This document shows, piece by piece, positions 6,660 to 14,824 of a stretch of 32,976 nucleotides of DNA. The position numbers and the translations under genes are program-made. The stretch covers positions 1 to 32,976 of the forward strand of contig JAAZLO010000049.1 in NCBI GenBank assembly GCA_012689375.1. The letters are read 5' to 3'. The notes below the pieces were generated by a model, which saw nothing but the letters and a program-made list of their open reading frames with translations, searched no databases and was not told the origin of the DNA. Origin of the DNA: Bacillota bacterium (GTDB taxonomy: Bacteria; Bacillota; SHA-98; UBA4971). Numbering within the stretch: the first letter of the stretch is position 1; every line of letters starts with the position of its first letter.

Positions 6660-7328
6660 TTACACCTCCCCGCCTGATTCCCTACCGCTCTTCTTGAGCA
6701 CCTCAAGAATAGTAGCCAAAGATTCATGAGTGGGAAGGATAAAAAACATCGCATCAATACTTTCCGCCCTGTAAGAAAGAACAGTCTGGGCTACGAATGC
6801 CTTAGAGCAGCCGGATTTATCTGAATGGCCGAGGATACCTTGAAGCTCACGGGTTACTTCCGCTGAACCGTTTAATACAGGAGGACTGGGCAGAGCACTG
6901 AGATTCGTAGCCTCAGCCAGATAATTCAAAAAGAACGAGCCTGCCAGGTTTCCTATTTCAGAAAGGGCAGATCCTCCCATATCAGTAAGGTGTGAGCTTG
7001 TCCCGCGCTCATTACCTAAAAGCAGATCTATAACATAGTAGGCACTGGCGGGGGGGAAAAACAATGCCACATGACCTTGGACACTCCCTGACATTTCTAC
7101 TTGGACCCCTATGGCAGGTTCATCTATGTCATATGTATGTATTCTGGTAATCTCATCATACGACATTAAATAGACCTCAGGGACTTTCATATTAATTTCC
7201 TGCCCGATCATATCGGATACAACCTTCGCCACACTTTCCATACCCCTGGCAAGTATGGTCTTCAATAAATTAAGTTCCTTATCGGTATAATCAAATTTAT
7301 CTTGGATGACTGTTCCCTCCTTCAACAA
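6660..7328 (-). CDS. cheC: CheC-like CheY-P phosphatase
   Basis: The CheC/CheX/FliY family removes phosphate from CheY using an E..N pair on a long helix. In this 222-residue protein the second-half helix LSEIGNLAGSFFLNYLAEAT (about 125-144) is clearly a family motif. The equivalent first helix (ELNLLKTILARGMESVAKVV, residues 18-37) lacks the EIGN pattern, so only one active site is likely. The interior resembles CheC (YLMSYDEI, VQGHVALFFPPASAY). About 30 C-terminal residues are charged. The start is unclear: TTG at 7328 or 7325, while the strongest AAGGAGG lies just inside the frame. It sits between cheA and cheY; no cheD follows. Confidence 0.85.
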   Translation of the reverse strand: MLKEGTVIQDKFDYTDKELNLLKTILARGMESVAKVVSDMIGQEINMKVPEVYLMSYDEITRIHTYDIDEPAIGVQVEMSGSVQGHVALFFPPASAYYVIDLLLGNERGTSSHLTDMGGSALSEIGNLAGSFFLNYLAEATNLSALPSPPVLNGSAEVTRELQGILGHSDKSGCSKAFVAQTVLSYRAESIDAMFFILPTHESLATILEVLKKSGRESGGEV

Positions 7329-7348
7329 TGCCTCTTTTATAATCAGTT

Positions 7349-9361
7349 TTACAATCGGGTACGCCCCAGTGTTTTTTCAATAACCCTGGCTATATCCAGG
7401 ATAAGGGCAGCCTGGCCATTACCGAGAACAGTAGCCCCAAGAAACCCTGTAACCCACCGGGAAAGCACACCCAGACTCTTAATAACTACTTCCTGCTCAC
7501 CCACAAGTGAATCTACAATTATGCCGACCCGGGAATCTTCATATCTTACAACAACCATTACCAGATCCCGGCTGGAATCTCCGTTATTATCAGGGATTCC
7601 ACGAGCAACAATGTCCCCTGCAAAACTATTTAAATTAAATATCGGAAGGACTCTTCCCCTAAGGGTGATTACATCACCGGTGCCCACAGATCTTACTTTT
7701 TCAAAAGGTACCTGTGCCACCTCAACAACGCCGGAAAGGGGAATTGCGAATTTCTGCTCTGAGGCAATCACAAGTAAAGCCCTGAAAACTGCCAAAGTTA
7801 AAGGAACAGATACTGCAAATACAGTTCCTTTACCTGGAGTTGTTTTTATCCTGACTGTACCGCCCAGCTTCTCAATGTTGGCTTTTACAATATCAAGACC
7901 CACGCCTCTTCCTGATACGTCATCAGCTTTAATTGCAGTGGAAAATCCCGGCTGAAAAATAAGATTAACAGTATCTTCTTCAGATAGAGAATCAACTGTA
8001 TCCTGAGTTATAATCCCTTTCCTTATAGCGGATTCTCGGATTTTTACAGGATCAATTCCTTTCCCATCATCCTCAACGACAATAATCACCCTGTCTTCAG
8101 CATATCCTGCAGACAACCGGACCTTCCCCGTTTCACTTTTCCCCGCCCGAATTCGGTCTTTCCCATGTTCTATTCCGTGACCTATAGAATTCCTCAAAAG
8201 ATGGATTATCGGATCCGCCACTTCATCAATTAAAGCCCGATCGAGTTCAGTGTCCTCCCCTTCAATAATGAATTCCACCTGTTTACCTAATTTTGTCGAT
8301 ATATCCCGTACCATCCTAGGAAACCTTCTGAATAAATGAGCAAGCGGAGTCATCCTGGCTTTCATTACTTCCTCCTGGAGCTCCGTGGAAAGCCTGCCCA
8401 TTTGGCCTATAACCTGTTCAAACCCTTGGATGACATCCTGATCAAAAGATTCCGTCTGATCAAGCCGACGTTGCATTTCCATTAACCTGGCTTGTTCAAT
8501 CGTCATCTCAGAAGCAATCCTGACAAGCTTATCAAAAGCCTCTATATCTACACGAATGGCATGATCACTGATTCTTCCCAGTATCCTTCTGGAATCACCG
8601 GGAGCCCGGGTATCATCCTTATCTGCCAAGCCCGCAGTTTCGTGTTCCGGAATACGGACTTCTTTAAAACCATCCAAATCACACCGGACACTGTCTACAT
8701 CAGGTACGTTTTTTATAATTTCAGTGATTTCCTCAGGACCAGTAGATAAAATAGGCTCAAGCAATGCATGGAGGGTAAACCCTTCCATTTCACCGTCTGA
8801 AATTTGATTTGCCGGAGGCCGGGAATCAATAACAGTCCCTATTTCACTAAGTGCCTGTAAAACTTGGAGTGCTCTGACAGCAGGCATAACCGTATCTTCA
8901 TAGAATTTTACTGAAACTTTGTATAGAAGGGGTACACCGTCTGCCCCCTCTGATTCCCCGCTTTCGGATGCAACAGATTCAAGCCTTGCAAGATATGCTT
9001 CTATATCCAGCCTGTTTCCTTGAAACCCAGGTGTAACTTCCGCTGCCAGGTCTCTGAGGGCATCCAATGTATCAAGGAGAATATTTACTAAGCCTTGATC
9101 AGGCACAAGTTCACCGTCACGCAACCTGGAAAATACATCTTCCATGGAATGTGCCAGTTTAGCCATGGAGCTATGCCCGATTGTACCTGCGCTGCCCTTA
9201 ACTGTATGGGCAATTCTGAACATATCCTGGAGTAGTTCCCCGTCTTCCCCCTCTTCCTCCAGTTTAATAATTTCTTCCTCAAGAACTTCTAGCATCTCCA
9301 GGGTTTCATCTAAGAAGAGCTTTATATCTTCTTCGCTGAACATATATTTGTCTGATGTCAC
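7349..9361 (-). CDS. cheA: Chemotaxis histidine kinase CheA
   Basis: CheA autophosphorylates and passes phosphate to CheY and CheB. The 670-residue protein shows the five-domain layout: HPt domain with H52 in AHTVKGSAG; a CheY-binding-like region about 145-230; dimerisation helices about 270-340 (ending EVMKARMTPL); an ATPase domain with N391 in LLRNSIGHGIE, DDGKGID (431-437) and GRGVGLD (484-490); and a C-terminal CheW-like domain from about 525. The N box reads NSIGHGIE where the usual form is NS.DHGIE, a D to G change. The GTG start follows AGGAG by 8 nt. It comes 11 nt after flgL, linking hook-filament and signalling genes in one transcript. Confidence 0.97.
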   Translation of the reverse strand: MTSDKYMFSEEDIKLFLDETLEMLEVLEEEIIKLEEEGEDGELLQDMFRIAHTVKGSAGTIGHSSMAKLAHSMEDVFSRLRDGELVPDQGLVNILLDTLDALRDLAAEVTPGFQGNRLDIEAYLARLESVASESGESEGADGVPLLYKVSVKFYEDTVMPAVRALQVLQALSEIGTVIDSRPPANQISDGEMEGFTLHALLEPILSTGPEEITEIIKNVPDVDSVRCDLDGFKEVRIPEHETAGLADKDDTRAPGDSRRILGRISDHAIRVDIEAFDKLVRIASEMTIEQARLMEMQRRLDQTESFDQDVIQGFEQVIGQMGRLSTELQEEVMKARMTPLAHLFRRFPRMVRDISTKLGKQVEFIIEGEDTELDRALIDEVADPIIHLLRNSIGHGIEHGKDRIRAGKSETGKVRLSAGYAEDRVIIVVEDDGKGIDPVKIRESAIRKGIITQDTVDSLSEEDTVNLIFQPGFSTAIKADDVSGRGVGLDIVKANIEKLGGTVRIKTTPGKGTVFAVSVPLTLAVFRALLVIASEQKFAIPLSGVVEVAQVPFEKVRSVGTGDVITLRGRVLPIFNLNSFAGDIVARGIPDNNGDSSRDLVMVVVRYEDSRVGIIVDSLVGEQEVVIKSLGVLSRWVTGFLGATVLGNGQAALILDIARVIEKTLGRTRL

Positions 9362-9372
9362 ATTGCCGACTC

Positions 9373-10317
9373 CTATCTCAAGTAATCAAGAAGTGATGTC
9401 TTCATAATGTCAGAAGTGGAGTAAAGAATTGCCATATATACAGTGTGCTGAAGTTGCAATTCCACTATTGTTTCAGCGATATCCGCATCTTCAGCCTTAG
9501 ATAAAAGTGATGCAAGCTCAACTTCATTTTGAGACAATTTATCTGAAACCCGCGCAAGGTTTCTGACTTTCGCGCCAACCCCGGTTACATGGTTCAGGAT
9601 ATGATCCTGAATTGCTACTATGGAATCTATGTCATCAGCAAGATCATCATGGAAAGTTGGAGATGAATAGGGCTGGGCTACATGGTTCCTTATATCGATA
9701 AGCGCCTCTGTAATACTGCGACCCCCTGCACCTTCAATAGATGTCATAAACGCCGATTTTCCGTTAATATTTACCTGCATTATCATACCCGGCTCTACTT
9801 CAATTTCTTTCCGCCCGGTGCTGTCGTCGGCTCCGTGGTAAATAATTTTCCCAAATTCATCAGCTTCCCCGCTTTCAAAGGAGAACGGTTTTACAGTGGT
9901 TGCAAGGCCCCCAAAAATAAATCTGTCATCATGCCTAGTATTAAGAACAGCCACCGCTTCCTCAATAATCCTGTCGAGTTCCTGAACAAATGCTTCCTTG
10001 TCCTTGTCAGAGCGGGTTTGATTTGCAGCATCCAACACCAAATCATTTGCCTGTTCAAAAAGACCGTTTAGGTTCATAAGCGCTGTCTCAGTTGCAAGAA
10101 GCCAATCCCTGCTATCCGCCACATTATTCTTATGTTGATTAAGACCGGATTTTAAGGCACGAAGGGCAAGGCTTCTAGATGCAGCCACAGGATCATTGGA
10201 AGGCCTTCTTATACGCTTACCGGTAGCTGCATCCTGTGACAGTTTATTTAGGTGAGAAAGTTGTTTGGTTACACCTTCCATCATGTTGTTTAAGAGATGG
10301 CTTGTACTTATCCGCAA
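9373..10317 (-). CDS. flgL: Hook-filament junction protein FlgL
   Basis: FlgL is the second hook-filament adaptor on which flagellin assembles. The 314-residue product has the flagellin-like N-terminus MRISTSHLLNNMMEG, then ATGKRIRRPSNDPVAASRSL (about 32-51), and a C-terminal helix ADIAETIVELQLQHTVYMAI. The central region carries the NTRHDDRFIFGGL stretch found in FlgL. It begins with TTG after a GGGGGAATGGGAT purine run and follows flgK by 59 nt in the usual flgM-flgN-flgK-flgL order. Confidence 0.95.
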   Translation of the reverse strand: MRISTSHLLNNMMEGVTKQLSHLNKLSQDAATGKRIRRPSNDPVAASRSLALRALKSGLNQHKNNVADSRDWLLATETALMNLNGLFEQANDLVLDAANQTRSDKDKEAFVQELDRIIEEAVAVLNTRHDDRFIFGGLATTVKPFSFESGEADEFGKIIYHGADDSTGRKEIEVEPGMIMQVNINGKSAFMTSIEGAGGRSITEALIDIRNHVAQPYSSPTFHDDLADDIDSIVAIQDHILNHVTGVGAKVRNLARVSDKLSQNEVELASLLSKAEDADIAETIVELQLQHTVYMAILYSTSDIMKTSLLDYLR

Positions 10318-10376
10318 ATCCCATTCCCCCTTTCGCAGTGGGTTAATATGAATATCTGATACCGTCTGTACAAATT

Positions 10377-11822
10377 CTACCGCCCGATAATACCAGTCCG
10401 GTTGATAATCGTATCTAACATTTCGTCTACAACAGTGAAAAACCTGGATGCGGCTTGGTACACCTTCTGGTGACGGGTAAGATTAATCAGTTCCTCATCA
10501 ATGAATACCCCAGAAACACTGTCTTTACTGTTAATACACTGCCTGTAGGTGGCTTCATGTACTTCTACCATATGACCGGCATTTCGCGCAGCCACTCCTA
10601 TCGTGGCAATAAAGTTTTGATAGAATCTTGGGATACTCTCTGTACCGTCTTTCATGACGAGTTCGTCCTTTAATTGCGCGATTTTAAACGCCACTTGACC
10701 ATCCCCAGGTGTACCCCTGGTAGAAGCAGCGCCAATCCTGGATAACTCTCCCCCGGCTTCAGGATCAAGCAACGGATTAACTTTAAGTATCCGCCTGTCA
10801 AAATCATAAATATAAAAGTCTATGTCATGTGTAGGCGGATCATCAATACCGTACCCTGACTTATGAAGGCTGTTCACTTCATTGCAGATGGTAGTTATGA
10901 ATTCTTCTATGTAGCCGTAGTATTCCGGAACAAAATTATTCCTCGCTTCCAGTCTTGCGGCAAGATCCCCGCCTTCAATATTTACAGGTACCGAATCACT
11001 TTTCCAAAGGATTTCCGAGGCCTTAGCGTCTATTGGTTCCCCGGGTAAAGTACCTGATTCATAGACCAGCTCATGTGCAAAGTTTTCCCTTACTAAATCC
11101 CGAGATCCTACTTGGATTGCAATTGCCCCTCCTTCAGTTTCAAATACAGCAATATTTATTAACCTGGAAAGACGTGCAACAGCGAGATCCCTTTTATCCT
11201 TCAAATCTCCCGGATCATTTCCAAGGGCAGTGATTTTCACTATCTCATAATTTTGAGCCGCTATTTCTTCAGTCAGAGAATTTATTTCACTAATTTTTGA
11301 CATAATCTCTATATCAGTATCAGAAGACAGGCCCCTCAGACTCCTTGTTATACTGTTCAAATGTGAGGCTAATGTCCTTGATTCTTCTACAAGGGCGGCG
11401 CGGAGAGGGGTACCTTCAGGCCTGCTCGAGAGGCTGTCCCATGCTAGGAAAAACCTAGTTAAGTCTTCCCCCAACCCGACGTTGGAAGGCTCCGGAAATA
11501 TGTTTTCAATCTCTGTAAGCCCTTGGTTTATACCTTCCCAATAGCCTAAAGTAATATTGGATTCCCGGATACGGCCTTCTAAAAACCCATCAAATATCCG
11601 GTTTATCTGTACAACTTCAACTCCGGTCCCGATTGCTCCGCCTCTTGCTGATGATCTACCTTGAACAACCACATAGGGAGGTGTAGCCTCGAGGACTGCC
11701 TCACGCCGCACATACCCGGGGGTAGTGGCATTTGCAATATTATGACCTATGACTTCCATGGCTCTTTGGTGAGCACTGAGAGCCCTTCTAGCAGTTTCAA
11801 GAGCGAGAAATGCGGAATACAT
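10377..11822 (-). CDS. flgK: Hook-filament junction protein FlgK
   Basis: FlgK (HAP1) caps the hook and joins it to FlgL. The 481-residue protein opens with the axial-protein helix YSAFLALETARRALSAHQRA and the motif GHNIANATTPGYVRREAVLE, and ends with EELINLTRHQKVYQAASRFF plus VVDEMLDTIINRTG, both diagnostic. Length is typical of shorter FlgK forms. The ATG lies 26 nt inside the end of flgN, so translation is coupled to the gene for its likely chaperone. Confidence 0.96.
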   Translation of the reverse strand: MYSAFLALETARRALSAHQRAMEVIGHNIANATTPGYVRREAVLEATPPYVVVQGRSSARGGAIGTGVEVVQINRIFDGFLEGRIRESNITLGYWEGINQGLTEIENIFPEPSNVGLGEDLTRFFLAWDSLSSRPEGTPLRAALVEESRTLASHLNSITRSLRGLSSDTDIEIMSKISEINSLTEEIAAQNYEIVKITALGNDPGDLKDKRDLAVARLSRLINIAVFETEGGAIAIQVGSRDLVRENFAHELVYESGTLPGEPIDAKASEILWKSDSVPVNIEGGDLAARLEARNNFVPEYYGYIEEFITTICNEVNSLHKSGYGIDDPPTHDIDFYIYDFDRRILKVNPLLDPEAGGELSRIGAASTRGTPGDGQVAFKIAQLKDELVMKDGTESIPRFYQNFIATIGVAARNAGHMVEVHEATYRQCINSKDSVSGVFIDEELINLTRHQKVYQAASRFFTVVDEMLDTIINRTGIIGR

Positions 11823-12303
11823 CAGGTCTTCCTCCTTTTTTCACCATATAAATGTTACCCTGATTCCGGTATTCAAGGGTCTGTGTGGCAAAATCAAGGT
11901 AATCCAAAATATTATTAACAAGGGTCATATTCCCGGAATTAACTAAAACCAGCCTTTCAAGAATGGGGGCTAATGTGTTGCTAACTCCCCTATATCTTTT
12001 TGCAGTAGCTTCCCCCCCGCTGTCCATCACTTCTTTAAGGCTTACAGTTCCGGAAGGAAGATCCAGATGTTCTTCAAGTTCACTTAAAATGTATGATCTC
12101 GCCTTTATACTTTGTTTTATTTCATTAACAACTATTTCCACATCACAGAGGGCCTTTGTGAGATCCTTTGCATCCATCACAACAAGAGCCCCTTGTTTTC
12201 TAGTTGAAAAGTTCAAAAGATCACGATACAAAGCAACTTCCCTTTCCAGGAGTTCAAGGAGGATATTACATTGGTTTTTTAAATCTACATTAGTTTTTTT
12301 CAT
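11797..12303 (-). CDS. flgN: FlgN-family flagellar export chaperone
   Basis: A helical 168-residue protein of the FlgN family, which holds FlgK and FlgL ready for export. The sequence is mostly amphipathic helices: LLELLEREVALYRDLLNFSTRKQGALV at the N-terminus is the typical start (L...l..E...y..Ll....k..al), and LTKALCDVEIVVNEIK follows. Sequence conservation in the family is low, so much of the call rests on its place between flgM and flgK. The last 26 nt overlap flgK. Confidence 0.85.
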   Translation of the reverse strand: MKKTNVDLKNQCNILLELLEREVALYRDLLNFSTRKQGALVVMDAKDLTKALCDVEIVVNEIKQSIKARSYILSELEEHLDLPSGTVSLKEVMDSGGEATAKRYRGVSNTLAPILERLVLVNSGNMTLVNNILDYLDFATQTLEYRNQGNIYMVKKGGRPDVFRISRS

Positions 12304-12358
12304 ATCCTATACACTCCAAATACTAAAGGAATGATCCAATATCCATTGGATTACAGGT

Positions 12359-12670
12359 TTAGGGTTCAGGATCAAATAGTTTTTTTACTATCATTTCTCC
12401 GGTTACTTTATATGTACCTGACCCTAAATCCTTACGAATACTTTCCACTTTTTTTTCGCGGGCATCAATCAGCTTCCCTAATTCTTTAAATGCATGCCGA
12501 AGCTCAAGGGCTTGCTCTGATAAGGTAACCTTATCGAAAGCAACCCTTTCTTCAACATCCTTTGTATTATCTATGCTGCGGTTTGAGCCTCTTAAGCGTG
12601 CTGCCTCACCTTGGTGTTGTATGTATCGATTAATAATCCTTTGCATACCTTCATCTGAAATTTTCACCAT
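12359..12670 (-). CDS. flgM: Anti-sigma-28 factor FlgM
   Basis: FlgM binds sigma-28 until the hook is complete, then is exported. The C-terminal half has the family pattern DKVTLSEQALELRHA followed by REKKVESIRKDLGSGTYKV and GEMIVKKLFD. From the ATG at 12670 it has 103 residues; GGGG 5 nt upstream fits this start better than the in-frame GTG at 12676. The first 45 residues are basic and poorly conserved, as in other FlgM. A sigma-28 promoter lies just upstream over the flgJ stop codon, so FlgM should limit its own transcription. Confidence 0.93.
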   Translation of the reverse strand: MVKISDEGMQRIINRYIQHQGEAARLRGSNRSIDNTKDVEERVAFDKVTLSEQALELRHAFKELGKLIDAREKKVESIRKDLGSGTYKVTGEMIVKKLFDPEP

Positions 12671-12708
12671 ACACACCCCTTTTACGGCAAAACTTGTTCC
12701 CTCTATTT

Positions 12709-12736
12709 TAATCGGCAGACAACGCTTTGTAGTTTA
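12709..12736 (-). promoter_or_regulatory. Sigma-28 promoter of flgM
   Basis: Leftward: TAAA (12736-12733), 16 nt, GCCGATTA (12716-12709). It matches the sigma-28 consensus except for one -10 base. Its -35 overlaps the flgJ stop codon (12736-12734), and transcription would start near 12702, some 30 nt before the flgM ATG. It separates the middle genes (flgF to flgJ) from the late genes (flgM onward). Confidence 0.78.
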
Positions 12737-13072
12737 GTCCTTAGAATAGGCCCTTTGAACATTCAACCGGTTATACAATGTATCCGCTATACCCAGCCCG
12801 CCGCGACTGGTCATCTTAAGTGCAATCTTTTGATCAAACAATTCTTCAAATATTTCTTCTCCAAAGCCGCCGCTGAATAAACCATCTTTTGGCACGGTCT
12901 CTCTCATTGCCTTTATTATCGTTTCGATAAAAATAGTCTCAAAGTCCATACATGCCTTCTTAAGTGCGGCATTATCATCATTATCAGAATAAGACCGGGC
13001 TTTATTTAAGCCATATATTCCACCTGTATTTATCCTGGAAATTTCACCTTGGTACTGCAGAAAAGTATCCAC
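12734..13072 (-). CDS. flgJ: FlgJ-type rod-binding protein, no muramidase domain
   Basis: The 112-residue protein equals the N-terminal rod-capping domain of FlgJ: KKACMDFETIFIETIIKAMRETVP is the family helix (a..fE..fi..mlk.MR.tvp), followed by GLFSGGFGEEIFEELFDQKIA. It helps build the periplasmic rod. The peptidoglycan hydrolase domain of enterobacterial FlgJ is absent, as in many non-proteobacteria, so another hydrolase must open the wall. It starts with GTG, 9 nt after GAGGTG, which is inside the end of flgI. Confidence 0.92.
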   Translation of the reverse strand: MDTFLQYQGEISRINTGGIYGLNKARSYSDNDDNAALKKACMDFETIFIETIIKAMRETVPKDGLFSGGFGEEIFEELFDQKIALKMTSRGGLGIADTLYNRLNVQRAYSKD

Positions 13073-13075
13073 GTT

Positions 13076-14128
13076 CTAAAGCACCTCAATTTCAGCCAGC
13101 AATGACCCACAAGCTTTCAAGGCCTGGAGAATTGCTATAATATCATGGGGTGTCGCCCCTATTGAATTTAAAGCGGCAACTAAATCATCTACTGTATCTT
13201 CAGCCTCAACAGGTACCACGGATCCTTCCTGAAGCTGCATGAAGTTATCAGACGAACCCTCTGAAACCTGGACCCTGAGACTGCCGTGGGAAACAACTGC
13301 AGGAAGAATTCTCACACTTCCGCCAATAACAACTGTTCCGGTTCTTTCATTGAAGGCAATTTTAGCGGGGGAATCTACAATTATAGGTATCTCCTCCAAC
13401 TGAGCAAGAAACCCCACGATATTCCCAGTATAGTTATCAGGGATTGAAACATTGATAGCCCCTGCATCCTGAGCCCGGGCGGATCCCTCCCCAAAACGAT
13501 CACATATTGCCTGTGCAACTCTGTCAGCAGTAACAAAGTCAGGCTCTCTTAGAGTAAGAGTAACCCTGTTTGTAGTTAAACTGAAGCTATTATCGGCAAG
13601 TGTCTGCTCCACAGTAGAACCCCCCGGGATTCTGGCAACTGTAGGATGAATCTTTGCCCGCCTGTCTGAACTGCTTCCGCCTAGGGATATATGGCCCTGG
13701 GCTGCAGCATATAGTTTTTCGTCAGGACCGTAAAGCGGAGTCATAAGAAGGGTACCACCTTCAATACTCCTTGCATCACCTATGGAAGATACTGCCACAT
13801 CAAGACGATCACCGACACGTGCAAATGCCGGTAGCTTTGCCGTAACCATAACTGCGGCCACATTTCTTACACGAAATTGATCAGGAGAAACTGTAACCCC
13901 AAACCTGACAAGCATATTAGCTACAGATTGTACAGTGAACATGGCACTTCCTGAGTCCCCTGTGCCTTTCAGGCCTACTACTAAGCCGTACCCGACAAGA
14001 TCATTTTCTCTGACCCCTTCCACCCCGGCTATATCCTTTATCCGTGATTGAGCAAGGATATTCCCGGTAACACAAAGGATCAAACTAACAGTTATAAAAA
14101 CTCCGAAGGCAGCCTTATTGAATTTCAC
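13076..14128 (-). CDS. flgI: Flagellar P-ring protein FlgI
   Basis: FlgI forms the ring around the rod in the peptidoglycan layer. After a signal peptide (MKFNKAAFGVFITVSLILC, cleaved near LAQS) comes SRIKDIAGVEGVRENDLVGYGLVVGL, a near-perfect FlgI start; GTGDSG, FRVRNVAAVMVTAKLPAFA and IPIIVDSPAKIAFNERTGTVV are further marks. The GTG at 14128 is preferred since AGGAGG lies 8 nt before it and it gives a compact signal peptide; a GTG at 14137 is too close to that site. It follows flgH by about 40 nt. With FlgH it implies an outer membrane. Confidence 0.97.
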   Translation of the reverse strand: MKFNKAAFGVFITVSLILCVTGNILAQSRIKDIAGVEGVRENDLVGYGLVVGLKGTGDSGSAMFTVQSVANMLVRFGVTVSPDQFRVRNVAAVMVTAKLPAFARVGDRLDVAVSSIGDARSIEGGTLLMTPLYGPDEKLYAAAQGHISLGGSSSDRRAKIHPTVARIPGGSTVEQTLADNSFSLTTNRVTLTLREPDFVTADRVAQAICDRFGEGSARAQDAGAINVSIPDNYTGNIVGFLAQLEEIPIIVDSPAKIAFNERTGTVVIGGSVRILPAVVSHGSLRVQVSEGSSDNFMQLQEGSVVPVEAEDTVDDLVAALNSIGATPHDIIAILQALKACGSLLAEIEVL

Positions 14129-14171
14129 GGCCCACACCTCCTCACGCTTGCCTCAATACTTAAACCGTAGG

Positions 14172-14789
14172 TTAAAAGAGAAACTTAATCACACCGTTAA
14201 AGAACCTTTGTAAAAATCCTGACAGCCCTGTTTTTTCTTTATTATCCAATATACCTTCATAACGTATTTCGGCACATCCTACGTGAGTAGACAGGACTGT
14301 ATTATCAGCCTTTATATCTTCCGGCCTGACCAAGCCTGAGATAATAATATTCTGCTTCTCTTTGTTGATTACAAGACCTTGGGCTCCTTCTATTCTTAGT
14401 GTACCGTCAGGCAACACTTCAACTACCCTTGCAGTCATATTTGCAACCAAATCCCCGGAACGCGATGTTGCATTTTGTCCGTTGAAACCGGTATTTGCAT
14501 TTATACCTAACCCGGGGATAAACGATAATAAGCCTGAGCCTTCAACCAAAGCACCACCTAAGGTTTTACCCGCCCCGGTCTGGGCTCTATGACTTGCGTG
14601 TGCCCGCTCTATAATAAGGACCGTAATTAAATCCCCTTCTTTCCTGGCTTTATGATCAACAAAAAGCGAATTTGAGTCAGGATTCCAAAGGGAGTTGCCC
14701 GCAGCATTAACTTGAAATCCTCCGAGGAGGATCCCCGATGATACAATTACAATACATAAGGTTAGGTTCAGAATTATTTTATGAGGCAT
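14172..14789 (-). CDS. flgH: Flagellar L-ring protein FlgH lacking a lipobox
   Basis: FlgH makes the bushing in the outer membrane. The 205-residue product shows NSLWNPDSNSLFVDHKARKEGDLITVLI, the standard FlgH start of the mature part, then ANMTARVVEVLPDGTLRIEGAQ and GLVRPEDIKADNTVLST. In proteobacteria FlgH is a lipoprotein with Cys at the cleavage point. Here the signal peptide ends GGFQVNAAGNS with no Cys in reach, so it is probably cleaved by signal peptidase I (after NA or NAA) and not lipidated. The ATG follows GGAGGTGA by 5 nt. Confidence 0.95.
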   Translation of the reverse strand: MPHKIILNLTLCIVIVSSGILLGGFQVNAAGNSLWNPDSNSLFVDHKARKEGDLITVLIIERAHASHRAQTGAGKTLGGALVEGSGLLSFIPGLGINANTGFNGQNATSRSGDLVANMTARVVEVLPDGTLRIEGAQGLVINKEKQNIIISGLVRPEDIKADNTVLSTHVGCAEIRYEGILDNKEKTGLSGFLQRFFNGVIKFLF

Positions 14790-14824
14790 CTTGTCACCTC
14801 CGAAACAAAGACCTAAATATGATC

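Noticed and set aside
7302-7955. Rightward 217-codon open frame antisense to cheA
   Set aside because: Full overlap with conserved cheA domains; composition is a mirror of them.
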